64,000 nt of DNA from Lineus longissimus (taxonomy: Eukaryota; Nemertea; Pilidiophora; Heteronemertea; Lineidae). The notes beneath the pieces are model-generated. The model did no database searches, was not told the DNA's origin, and worked only from the letters and a program-made list of their open reading frames with translations. Position 1 is the first letter of the stretch; every line of letters starts with the position of its first letter. Both the position numbers and the translations under genes were made by a program. The stretch is taken from NCBI RefSeq assembly GCF_910592395.1, contig NC_088312.1, forward strand, positions 4,030,001-4,094,000, in the 5' to 3' direction. Below, in pieces: positions 14,241 to 23,575 of this stretch.

Positions 14241-14351
14241 CTAACGATCATTGCCAATGACGGAATGAGTAGACTGACTTGATGATAAGGTGGAATGGGA
14301 CGTTTGATCTTCAAGTTTCCTTCAACTGAACTGGTGTTCAAGGCTAATTTG
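14241..14351 (-). CDS. Candidate 111-nt exon
   Basis: Bounded by an acceptor (GTCCCTCTCAG) and a consensus donor (GTTAG|GTGAGA), with phase 2 on both sides. It encodes about 37 residues including LKIKRPIPPYHQVSLLIP. Its phase does not fit direct joining to the exons at 15381-15566 or 12026-12382 (both phase 0). It is therefore an alternative exon, part of a different transcript, or a chance pair of sites. Confidence 0.25.
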
Positions 14352-15380
14352 CTGAGAGGGACATTCTTGATGGTAAGCCAGGCTTTTTGGGATATAGGCC
14401 TAGGCCTACGCATACTACACAAACACAGTGATAGTAAAACTGAAGGAGACTAAAACTAAAAGGGTAAATTCATCCAAATGATTTGCAGCTGATCTCAATG
14501 CTGTTTCAAATTCTCTCACTGCTCTTTGAAAAAGCCTACATGTACAACTCTTACATTTAGCCAGGCCCAATTGGGCAGACTTTGAGAAATCTTCAAGTAA
14601 AAACATGCAACAAAAATTACGCTAACTTAAAATTTCCCCCATGTTGTCCTGATCGTAAATTTAGTGATTGCAGTCAATAGGATGACTTAGGAACCACAAT
14701 TAACGACTGTCAGTCAAGTACAATAATATTGATCAAAATTTCGTCGGTAAGGAATTAAGTTAAAAATAACCAATTGTTATACAACAAGCCGATGTGTCTT
14801 CTATGAGAGACACCATTGACGTCATTAATTACTCTTAGGCATTTACTAGGATTTCTATTGATTAAAGTCAACGACCAGATAAACCTTTTCCACACTAAAG
14901 TTAACAGTGTAAACCAAAAGGTCCATGATAACTGACTCTTGGCAAAATTCCTTGTTTATCGACTTAATAAATCCTATAGCCTTGTTCATGATGATATTTA
15001 CCACTAAGGGGTCGCTCACTGCACATGCTGTATTAATCATGATTTTAAAACTGAAACCGAGTTTTAGGTCAAATGATCATGCTTAGCACTCTGCCGGCCA
15101 AAAAAAACCAGGATAGAGATGTTCATAACCAGATTGGTTAAGTCAAGTGACCAGCCTACCATACCTACAGCACCCTGGCCACTATGACTTTGTGAGCACA
15201 CGGCAGGTACAGCATTCATGACGACTGCAGTGCGGTGTCAAACCTGTCAAATGTCATTGATTTGGCATGGTTCGTCATCTCATCGCATCAGATCATGTCA
15301 TTGATTGATTGATAACTCACTAACTGCGATAACTGATGAAATGCCCATGTCTAGCAGGATGGGAGTGACAATATACTAAC

Positions 15381-15566
15381 CAAGGGACTGTTTTTATCCG
15401 GTGATAATAAGGAGAGTTCATAGCCTCTGTCGTGTCTGTAAACACCCCCAGTGACATTATTTGGCCTGGGGGTGAGGGATAGCGTCCCACGAAGAGGAAT
15501 CACCTCTTCGTATCCATAGTCATCAAAGTCATAATTGACCTCGCACAGCGTCGGTACATTTGCCAT
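15381..15566 (-). CDS. Probable first coding exon of the minus-strand gene
   Basis: A Met codon at 15566 opens a 62-codon frame ending at a donor (CCCTTG|GTTAGT) at 15381 in phase 0. The N-terminus is acidic (NYDFDDYGYEEVIPLRG) and has no signal peptide, so a cytoplasmic or nuclear product is expected. Directly upstream the sequence becomes GC-richer and non-coding, as in a promoter or 5' UTR. The next gene, on the plus strand, starts about 1.1 kb away, so the two genes are divergently transcribed from a shared interval. Joining this exon to 12026-12382 keeps the frame. Family not recognised. Confidence 0.5.
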
Positions 15567-15914
15567 TACACTCCTGAATCACAATCGCACATCCATTTAA
15601 CTAAAATCACAAAAAATCGGCCCAAAATCGGGAGAAAATACGTCTGCTTTGATCGAGATGAGCTGAAACTTTCTCACTTTCGTTTCAAGGTCCCCACCAC
15701 GTGCACTTTATTTTGTGTTTAAATCACGGCCACACCGCCATCTCTGAATGAAAGTTGGAGCTGAAAAAATAAGCTGGAAAAGATATGAAATTTTTACAGT
15801 TCTGTGGAACGAGTGCGATATGTTGGCCGCCGAGGGACCGCATGATCATTCGTGATGATGAAGGCTCACAGCTCAGTTGAGAGCGCCGATGAGCCTGGAA
15901 CTGAATGCATTCAG

Positions 15915-16186
15915 GGGCGGATCCAGGATATTTCGAAAGGGGGGGGGCGCACTTTGTGGGCGAAGCCCGAATTGCGAGCGCCGCAGGCGCGAAGCGACAA
16001 CGGAGGGGTCTGGGGGGAGCCTCCCCCAGAAATTTTTTTAAGATAAGACTCCATATATGCGATTTCCTGGCATCTGATCTTCAAATATTAAGCACCACTT
16101 TAATTTGGGCTACAATTTTTTACACCGTGCCGGAATTAGTAGGGGGGGGCGTGCGCCGGGTGCGCCCCCCCCCTTGGATCCGCGTG
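15915..16186. mobile_element. MITE-like element with GGATCC terminal repeats
   Basis: A 272-bp block with G- and C-homopolymer runs near its ends. The left end is GGGCGGATCCAGG and the right end, read backwards, is CACGCGGATCCAAGG, so the ends share GCGGATCCA. Flanking octamers GCATTCAG (15907-15914) and GCATTGAG (16187-16194) differ by one base and could be an 8-bp target duplication, as left by hAT-type elements. The start could instead be read as CAGGGGCGG.., which would shift the duplication. The interior has the low-complexity GAAGC/GCGCC and GGGTCTGGGGGGAGCC stretches that I recognise from a dispersed repeat in many invertebrate genomes. It encodes nothing; a frame across it (GADPGYFERGGAHF..) is the usual false peptide. 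Confidence 0.7.
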
Positions 16187-16231
16187 GCATTGAGGTCCAT
16201 TAGCAAACGATGGAACAAAGAATTCTTCTAA

Positions 16232-16379
16232 TAGAGGTTCTTCACGTGACATCACGACGTGACGTTTTGACGGACACCTTCAAATGCATTTCCTTTAAGT
16301 CGTGACCACGTGTAACGACCAATATGACAGTGCAAAATAATTGGCAACGTCATCATGTGTCGTCAGTGAAGAACCTCTA
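16232..16379. mobile_element. 148-bp MITE with 14-bp perfect inverted repeats
   Basis: TAGAGGTTCTTCAC at 16232-16245 is repeated exactly inverted at 16366-16379 (GTGAAGAACCTCTA). The outer TA on each side may be a TA target duplication, as in Tc1/mariner-type MITEs. The interior has several ACGTGAC/GACGT/CGTCA words, i.e. CRE or ATF half-sites. It lies only about 45 bp from the preceding element and about 330 bp upstream of the kinase gene start, so it could add binding sites to that promoter (inference). Confidence 0.75.
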
Positions 16380-16554
16380 TACTCGGGTAGGATACCGATG
16401 ATGTAATATTGCGTAAAGTTCGAAACGATTTTTGCTGCGAGCGGAAACTATGATTGCGAGGCGGGAAGCCTTAGCCTACTGCCAAGCCAACGCTACATGC
16501 GCTACACCTACACGATGAACAAAATTTAATGGTGTCGTCAGGCGACGCTGATGC

Positions 16555-16605
16555 GTTACGTCATCGGCAATAAAAAGTGCATGACGTCATACACATGACG
16601 TTATA
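16555..16605 (+). promoter_or_regulatory. CRE cluster upstream of the kinase gene
   Basis: A perfect TGACGTCA palindrome lies at 16582-16589, flanked by TTACGTCAT just upstream and ATGACGTTA just downstream, about 125 bp before the first ATG of the kinase gene. Full CREs bind CREB/ATF dimers and often sit close to transcription starts. Whether these sites are used is inference. Confidence 0.5.
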
Positions 16606-16712
16606 TCTTCCGCTAGCAACGGTCTCTTAGTAACATCTCATGAAGTTTTTTTGCTCACCAATTTTCAAAATGAAGCCCAAATTTCTTGTATAAAGGCTTT
16701 TAAATCTTTACA

Positions 16713-19700
16713 ATGCCAGGAGAAAACCGAAATCGAAGGCCGCGATTTCCTGCTCTTTTTGCTTTGGCGGCCTTTTTCTCAAACTTAAAAAATCCGTTTA
16801 AGAGACCTCGCAGGGAGGTAAGTTCTCTTTTCATACATTCACTCATTCAGTCACTCACAAGTCTCCGGTTGGTTATGATCCGGATGTCAGTTTTTTTGTG
16901 AACGTAACTATCATGACGGTTTTATTTGTGCAGGACAATCAGACGCCCTTGATAAATCAGTTAGCCTACAACAATTCTTACAATCCTAAATACCTCAATT
17001 GATAGAATGTTTGTGCCGGCCGCTACACCATAGCCTACACCCTCTACTCCCAGAGAAACTTGGCATCAAACACCACCGCATCACTACTTAGATCCAAGCG
17101 TATCAACACTCGTTCTTTCCAAGGACAGTTCTTGTCAAAAGCACTTGAAAAGAGCAGGAAGCCTCCAGCAATTGAAGAAGAAGGGAGTGTGGGCAGGAAT
17201 CGTACCACAATTGAAATCACCATCCCAGGACTTGATTTATTATCTGTATTAAAAAGTCATTTAGCATAATATCCGTTTGCTACAGGAAACTATACCGACA
17301 AAATTTGTACATGTTGAAAGTGATAGTGATAGTGACACCGCTTCGAGCGTTGAAGTGTCGAGGGACACCAGTTGCACCCGCGTCAGCTCCAGTATGGGAC
17401 TGCTCAAACGGATAAGGCACTCCATACAAGGTTAGTATAGATTAGTCCTGTTAAATATACTTTTCCATACAAGTTCCCTTCTCTTTACTCTTTTACAAAC
17501 ATCTACACGATGAACGGTTTCTTATTTTCTCACTAACTTGTCTCGTTCCCTTCTCTGAACTCCTATTAAAACTTTTTTCCATACACGTTCCCTTGTTGTT
17601 GTTCATTTACCTGACACCATTAGCAAGAAAGCGCTCAAGAAGCAGTCACTACGAATCCATGCTACTAATACAATTTATTTTCTCCTGAACGGCGTACTCC
17701 TGAAAAATCTGTTAGCTGAATATGTTAACACAATTTCAGGTTTGCATAGATGGAGAGTCAAACCGAAAAATCTAGTGTCCCAGACCGAAGTAAACGAAGT
17801 CAAATTAGAGGCTAGTCCATCACAAAATCTAGACCCGCAGCGCACCTTTCAGGAAGAAACTGTGGTCGATTTTCGGAAACGGAGAGTTGACACTAAAGAT
17901 CGGGTGCTCCAGACCCTTGTGCACGCGTTCAAATTGGACGCTAGTTCTTCACAGGATCTTGTACTGCAGCCCACCTTTGAGGAAGAAGCTGCAGCCGATT
18001 TGTTCAAAAAGGAATATGAGCCTCGTTCAGCTAAGGAAAATAATGGTAAGGAAAAGAAGAGATGGGATTACGAGTAACATTTCGTTTACAGCTTTTGAGA
18101 AAGCATTCTTTTCTTGAGATGTAAGGAAACTGAATATCCCGACCAGACTCGTTATGTCCGGTTTATGCATTTCATTATCAGCTGAGACGACTTGTCTTGA
18201 CAGTGTTAAAAGTGTATGATTTGCCAATCACCTGGCAGTCATTCACATTCCTTCCGAACGTTAAAAAAAGGCAAGAGAATTTATTTGGGAATCTGTTTTA
18301 CGACATTCGGTAACCTCTGTTGTCTTAAAATTCATGTCTTTCTTCAATTGATTTAGCTTTCAGGAATACCAAAAATGACGACTCGGTCTATAGCATCAAT
18401 TTGACCGCGACGCGAAGTGACCAAGCTATTCTCCAGATTCCAATAGAGATTACAACCACACATGGTGACCAAGTACCAGAAAAGGTTCGGGAACAACAAC
18501 TGCTGCTAACAGAAGTTGACGTTTCAGAATCAGTGAGTTCTGTATTTGTACCACGAGCAGAGGTCAGGGCCTCCTTTGATAACGTAGAGGTTTTGTCACA
18601 GGTACCAGAGTCTAAAGCAGAGTCTAAACCAAAATATGGATATGGCGCTGAGGTGGTGGATGCTTTGAAAGGAGCCAGGGTTGAGGTGCCTCTGGATATT
18701 GAGACAGCTAATGCAATGACCCATAAGAAAGTGGCTTCTAGCGTAGAAACAGAGGTGACAGTATTTGACATCCAAGCCATGAATGTTCCAACGCAATCTG
18801 AAGAGAATCTTCAGGTATACAGCAGTGTTACGACACTGGTATCGTCAAGAGGGAGTGAATATACAACCCCTGTTGCTGGCGAACAAGATTCAGATTGGCA
18901 ACAAGTGGAGCATTCTGAGATGCCATGCCACATTCTATCCACAAGTGCTGCCGCAGTGTCAACTCAGGTACCGGCTACAGCTGACTGCGTCCTCGAAGAC
19001 GTCGAGTCTTTCGACAGAGAGATGAAGTATTTCCAAGAAAACATTTCTGAAATCAATGCCTTTATACATGGAAGCAACGATGACGTTCTACGAGAAAGCA
19101 AAAGTAAAGAACCAATTGCATTCGATACGGCTAATAAAGGTACAAGCCAATGTCTAAGTTTATCAGATTCGGCCAAAGAAGATACAAGCAATGGACTAAA
19201 TATACCGGTATCAGATTCTGTCAAAGAAGGCTCGAGAAATGGCACGGGTTCACCTGGTTCCATCATCGATGCGCATGGACAGGTTACAGACCAAGATATC
19301 AGCTTTACAAGCAACGGAGAAAGTTCATCCAACTCTCTAAGAACACAACATGAATTCACGGACAAAGAGATTACCAGCAACGAAGAGAGTTCGTCCAACT
19401 CTCTCGTAGTCGAAGCACATCACCAGGTTACAGGTGATGAGGGCACTAACAGCGACGGCCACCAAAGCTCCTCATCCTCGATGAACATTCCAAGAGTAGT
19501 TGACGCGTCGGAAATACCACTGGCGTATCGTCGCCGACTCAAGCTTAAACAGGCACTACAAGATCTGCCTAAGGAGGAGGAATATCTATACAATGCAGTC
19601 ATTGCAGCTGAAATGGCAGAGGCTGACAAAGTCAGTGATACTGATGCTGGCGTTTTTGCTGTTGCAGCAAGTAAGGCATCAGCACCCAAGGAGGTGGACA

Positions 19701-20848
19701 TCGATGATACTTCGAAATCAGAATCAAATGAATGTGGCAGTGTTGCCGAGAGGATTCGTGACGCCGTTGAAAAGATGGCCAAGAATCTTGAGCACCAGGT
19801 CGCACATGAACCAAGTGAAGAGAAAAGGTTGACGAAGGAAGAAGAAGAAGCACGTCAGTTGGGAAACAAGTACGGCTATCCACCTCCGGTAGAACTTGGT
19901 CAAAATCCGCCAGAGATCAAGTCATACTCTCAACGCCGTTGCCAAAAGATCAGGGAACGTTTGGAAAATATTCAGTACGAACCGTGCCCGCGCACAGATG
20001 AAAATTGGACAGATAACGTGATTGGTGGTCAGAGGATAAAATACGAAAAATATACAGACAGTGACCATGTGATCAAAATAGGATCCGGTAGCTTTGGCGA
20101 TGTGTATTTGGGAATGATGGATCGAACCAAGTTGGTTGTCATAAAACTCTTCAAGACGGGCAAGTCCGATTTGGAATCAATCGCAAAGGAAGCGACCATC
20201 ACGCAACTGTTAGCTGGCACGAAGTGTACGCCACAATATCTCGGTTTGATCGCCCTTCCAGAGAATGAGACTTACGTGAGATTGGGTATTGTTCTGGAGT
20301 ACATCGGAGATAATTACCTGAATGCTAAGTATAGCAGATTCTTTGAGATTTTCCGATCAGAAGTAAGGCGAATAAGCCAAGGCAGACGACCTTACGTGCC
20401 TGTACGTGACTGGTTGAAAATATGCTACAAACTAGCAGACGGACTACGGAAGATTCACGAACAAGGAATCATCGTCAATGATCTAAAATGTGACAACCTT
20501 CTCCTGAACTATGATGGCCGACATTACAACCCATACGTGATTGATTTCGGGATATCCAGGTCCGTTAATGACGAAGACGTATATCAGATCCCAGTTTTGG
20601 CAGAAGACTGGGCATACTTCAGTGAGCACTACTCCCATGTTGCACCAGAAATCTACCAAGGTGGACATGCTACGCTTCAATCAGACATCTTCTCTCTTGG
20701 CGCCATCTTGTTGACCATTGATGGCATCTTTCATTTCAAAATCCGTAGCATTGCAAAGGCGTGTCGACAGACCGACCCTGAGAAACGGCCCACGGCTGGA
20801 GAGTTGGTGGCAATGCTAGAGCATGCCTTGAAGTCATACCATAAATAG
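16713..20848 (+). CDS. Long protein with C-terminal atypical protein kinase domain
   Basis: Four exons: 16713-16817, 17286-17430, 17740-18045, 18357-20848. Every junction keeps the frame (phases 0, 1, 1), giving 1015 residues and a TAG stop. Residues 1-750 are disordered and Ser/Glu/Thr-rich. Exon 3 holds two diverged copies of a ~37-residue unit (VSQTEVNEVKLEASPSQNL / VLQTLVHAFKLDASSSQDL). Exon 4 repeats ESSSNSL. The kinase domain starts near 760 with G-loop GSGSFGDVYLG. It has the VIK lysine (~782), catalytic loop IIVNDLKCDNLLL (Asp ~894), IDFG (~915) and VAPEIY. The HRD motif reads VND: Asp is kept, His and Arg are lost. The lysine, catalytic Asp, Asn and DFG Asp are all present, so activity is plausible but loop-Arg regulation should be absent. 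NDLK-type kinases are known to me as lineage expansions in invertebrates. No signal peptide or clear membrane helix. Substrate unknown. Confidence 0.85.
17054..17269 (+). CDS. Candidate alternative exon of the kinase gene
   Basis: After an acceptor (CTCTACTCCCAG) an open frame of 71 codons runs in phase 0, exactly the phase in which exon 1 (16713-16817) ends. It ends at TAA 17267-17269. It is basic and coding-like (RSKRINTRSFQGQFLSK, RTTIEITIPGLDLLS). Used as a last exon it would give a ~106-residue short product without the kinase. A weaker internal donor (TCT|GTATTA, exon end 17245) would instead let it pass in frame to exon 2. Neither use can be chosen from the sequence. Confidence 0.35.
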   Translation, partial: RNLASNTTASLLRSKRINTRSFQGQFLSKALEKSRKPPAIEEEGSVGRNRTTIEITIPGLDLLSVLKSHLA

Positions 20849-21117
20849 ATAATGCTAAAATCTATTTGTTGGGTTTTGGTGTAGAAGGCAGCATCTGTCC
20901 AAATTATCTGACATTTTACTATCTGATATGACTCTGTATAAAGAGAAAAATACGTCAAGCTATCATCTCAACAGATGTTCAAGCTCACGACCTTGCAACT
21001 ATCGCTTCGCTTGTTTAGCATCAGACAAAATAGTGACGAGATACACTTTTGGTTCATCAATTCTGATAGCTGGGTGACAGAACGATACGCCTATCGCATG
21101 AATGATAACAATGAGTA
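20849..21117 (+). other. Kinase 3' region and gap before the antistasin gene
   Basis: Non-coding and AT-rich. No canonical AATAAA is visible within the first 200 bases after the kinase stop, so the end of that transcript is not defined. Confidence 0.4.
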
Positions 21118-21127
21118 GCATAAAAAG
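21118..21127 (+). promoter_or_regulatory. TATA-like box of the antistasin gene
   Basis: GCATAAAAAG sits about 55 bp upstream of the ATG at 21181, which leaves room for a start site about 30 bp downstream and a short leader. The leader contains no upstream ATG. Confidence 0.5.
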
Positions 21128-21180
21128 CAACTCCTTCGCAGTCCAAAACCATCTGAACACTCGAACTCTCCACACTGACC

Positions 21181-22604
21181 ATGAAGCTGCTCCTCATCTT
21201 TGCCCTGCTCGTGGTGGCCGCCCAGGCCAAGATCTGTAGGGAATGCTACAACAACAAGTGCGAGTATGGCTTTCAGATTGGCAGTGACAGATGTCCATTG
21301 TGTGAATTATGCAACCCACATCCCGGTGATTACTTGAACTCATTTCATCTTCGAGACGAACCTTGAGTTGTGGTGCAATTGTGGTTTCAGCCGAGGCTTT
21401 CTTCTTACTTCTCCCTAAAATGAGGCAACAGAATCACATTACACAATTCTGTTTCAGTCTTGATTCTTCTTTGATGACTAGATTTTATTAAGAAGACCTG
21501 ACAGATCAAAACTACAGTATCGTTATTTGGGGAGTTTCACCATAAGCAACAAAACTACGCGTAGTTGATGTCGGCGTTATTCTGATGGAGCTGCTTCCTT
21601 TTCTTTCCTCTATGTTGACCTGCTTTTTTCATTCATACAGTTGGGCATGCTCTACCTGAGAGCTGCAGTAACAGGCCCATGTGCCAGATGCACTGCGAGT
21701 TCGGCTTCCAGAAAGGAGATGACGGCTGTCTGATCTGCAAATGCAACGAAGGAGCACCAGGTTAATCTCTTTTTACGTGTGAATAGGAAATCCTTCTTTT
21801 TCACCTCAGTGAAGTGGCTTGTCCTTTCGTGGTCATGCCCATGTATTCCCCCACAGTTTCTCCTCGACATCAGTGTCTGCGGGCCAGTATTGCTGAGGTA
21901 TATCCTGCCGCAGGTGACAACCTTGTGGCATGAGCCCTGTTGTCTGCACTGCTGTCTGGAATTTCATTCTTCTATGCCTCTTTACACCTCTACTTTTTAG
22001 ATGCCTATACGTAAGCACATACTTCCGAATACACCAAGATCAAACTTAATACTGTGTACGGTGAAACCCATTGATTAAAAAAATGATAGCTGGGGTGTAC
22101 TTGATGGCACTAAAATATCGTAACAACACTGGATACCACCATTGGTTCAGGCTGCCAAACAAATATCTTCAGTTCAGCTTGAGTTTGAAGAAACTATGCC
22201 CATGCCCAAATTTGATTATAATCATGATGATGATGATGATGACTAAAGCCCCGATTTCCGACGGCCTCGAGTGTCAATGACGATGCACAATTTGAAAACT
22301 AAATCACGAACACATGTGCATATTTCAATTATAGGAAGTTGCATAACCATTAATTATAAACACGTGTCGTAGCTCGACGAAGCCTACATCTGTCGCTTTA
22401 CCATCTCGAAGCATTGTATCTACTTCGTCTTACAAGGGCAATGAATACGCTAAAAACCATAAATAATCGTTGATTTCTTTCTCCTCTTCAGACTGCAGGA
22501 GCTACCCAAAGTGCTTGATGTATTGTTTCAAGGGTACCGTCAAAGGCCTTGACGGATGTCCCCTCTGCAAGTGCAAGGGAAGACGAACGGAACGAATTCA
22601 GTAA
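21181..22604 (+). CDS. Secreted antistasin-like protein, three domains
   Basis: Three exons (21181-21325, 21641-21760, 22492-22604) join in phase 1 at both junctions to give 125 residues ending at TAA. A textbook signal peptide (MKLLLIFALLVVAAQA) precedes three Cys-rich units, one per exon. Units 2 and 3 have six Cys in the pattern C-x5-C-x3-C-x10-C-x2-C-x-C, with the conserved Gly and Asp-Gly-Cys (DDGCLICKC, LDGCPLCKC). Unit 1 is a variant (C-x2-C-x4-C-x10-C-x2-C-x2-C). This is the antistasin/hirustasin fold, known in leeches, Hydra and molluscs as serine-protease inhibitors of the clotting, kallikrein or trypsin type. An extracellular inhibitory or defence role is inferred. The reactive-site residue cannot be assigned safely. 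TATA box and poly(A) signal are close, making this a compact complete gene. Confidence 0.88.
22224..22242. repeat. (ATG)n microsatellite
   Basis: About six ATG/GAT triplets in the second intron of the antistasin gene. No function is implied. Confidence 0.8.
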
Positions 22605-22658
22605 CCAGAAACAGATAGCGAGCAATAAGTTTCCATTGTAACCTTATGCTGAGTATTG

Positions 22659-22664
22659 AATAAA
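22659..22664 (+). terminator. Poly(A) signal AATAAA
   Basis: Canonical hexamer 55 bp after the stop of the antistasin-like gene, followed by a T-rich downstream stretch. Confidence 0.75.
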
Positions 22665-22871
22665 GATTAAGTGCTCAATCGTTCATACATTTATACATTT
22701 TGTAATTCTTTCGTGCATCGAAAGGTCGAAAGTATCAAGAGATATATACTAGTATATCAGAGATATATACTGAACCTGCATAGGGGTAAAAAAACTGGTA
22801 AACCGACGATAATTTATTTGCCGCATGCATATTACAAGTACCTTCCAAAAGCCATTTTGACATTACCAACG

Positions 22872-22930
22872 GCCGACTTACCAACGGTGAACATCGATCC
22901 AAAAGTCTCCTCCTTTCGCGGTAATTCGGC
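22872..22930. repeat. Small palindromic element, copy A
   Basis: Ends GCCGACTTACC and GGTAATTCGGC are inverted repeats with one mismatch. The interior (GGTGAACATC.ATCC...AGTCTCCTCCTTTCG) matches closely a second copy at about 30,332-30,430. On the minus strand a GGTAAGT word forms a splice-donor-like site in both copies. Confidence 0.55.
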
Positions 22931-23358
22931 ATGCTTTTTGACCGCCTTTCTAGGCCAAGCCATGACGGCTTGATATGGCCGATTGGGAATGATGCTACCA
23001 TCAACCTGTTTCAAAATAATGTCTGAATAATGAATCAGCTTCAGAGTGCAAGCGCAGCTCCCAGTTGACCAGAAACCACACTCTATCGTACCCCATCGTA
23101 AGAAAAGCGCAATGGTGGATTGCATGTCTTTCCAACACACGTCGAAACCCAATTATCATGTCAGGGTCAAGAAATGACTTACATGTACCTGCGAGCTTAT
23201 GCGAAGAGAGCCGATGTGGTCAGTTATCAGTCCAGCTCCGACACCGGAATGATGTTCAAATCCACGTTTCTTTTGGTAAGAAAACATCCGAACATGAATA
23301 TCAAACATAGCTCACCCAGATCTATGTGTATTAATCGACCAATGACGGTTTCACTCAC

Positions 23359-23445
23359 CAGCAAAGCTTGCCAGTGGCATTTCAGGAAACCCTTCCCATG
23401 GCAATGGACGACATGTAACCTTATACATGAGAACGCCATACCTAG
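23359..23445 (-). CDS. Possible 87-nt coding exon
   Basis: Acceptor GGCGAATCAG and donor GCTG|GTGAGT bound a frame with phase 1 on both sides, encoding about 29 residues with VTCRPLPWEGFPEMPLASF. A second in-frame stretch (RGFEHHSGVGAGLITDHIG, about 23,190-23,300) follows on the same strand but its acceptor is weak. A third (about 22,880-23,075), with CGFWSTGSCACTLKLIHYS, ends at a good donor. Together they may be a small minus-strand gene or its remains. I do not recognise it. Confidence 0.3.
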
Positions 23446-23575
23446 CTGATTCGCCAATGAAATATAAGAGGGCTCTGTGATGCTTTCGATTCACAAGTAG
23501 CAAAGGTAACCCATCCTGAAATAAAATAAGGAAGCAAGCAGCCAGGCCAACGTTCTTTCACTATAGAAAACCGAC

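Noticed and set aside
15852-16231. Predicted peptides of 64 and 108 residues
   Set aside because: They read straight through the GGATCC-ended MITE, a known source of false peptides.
18388-19883. Minus-strand frames up to 144 codons and plus-strand frames in other registers
   Set aside because: Shadows of the kinase-gene exon; Ser-rich coding sequence often leaves open frames on the reverse strand.
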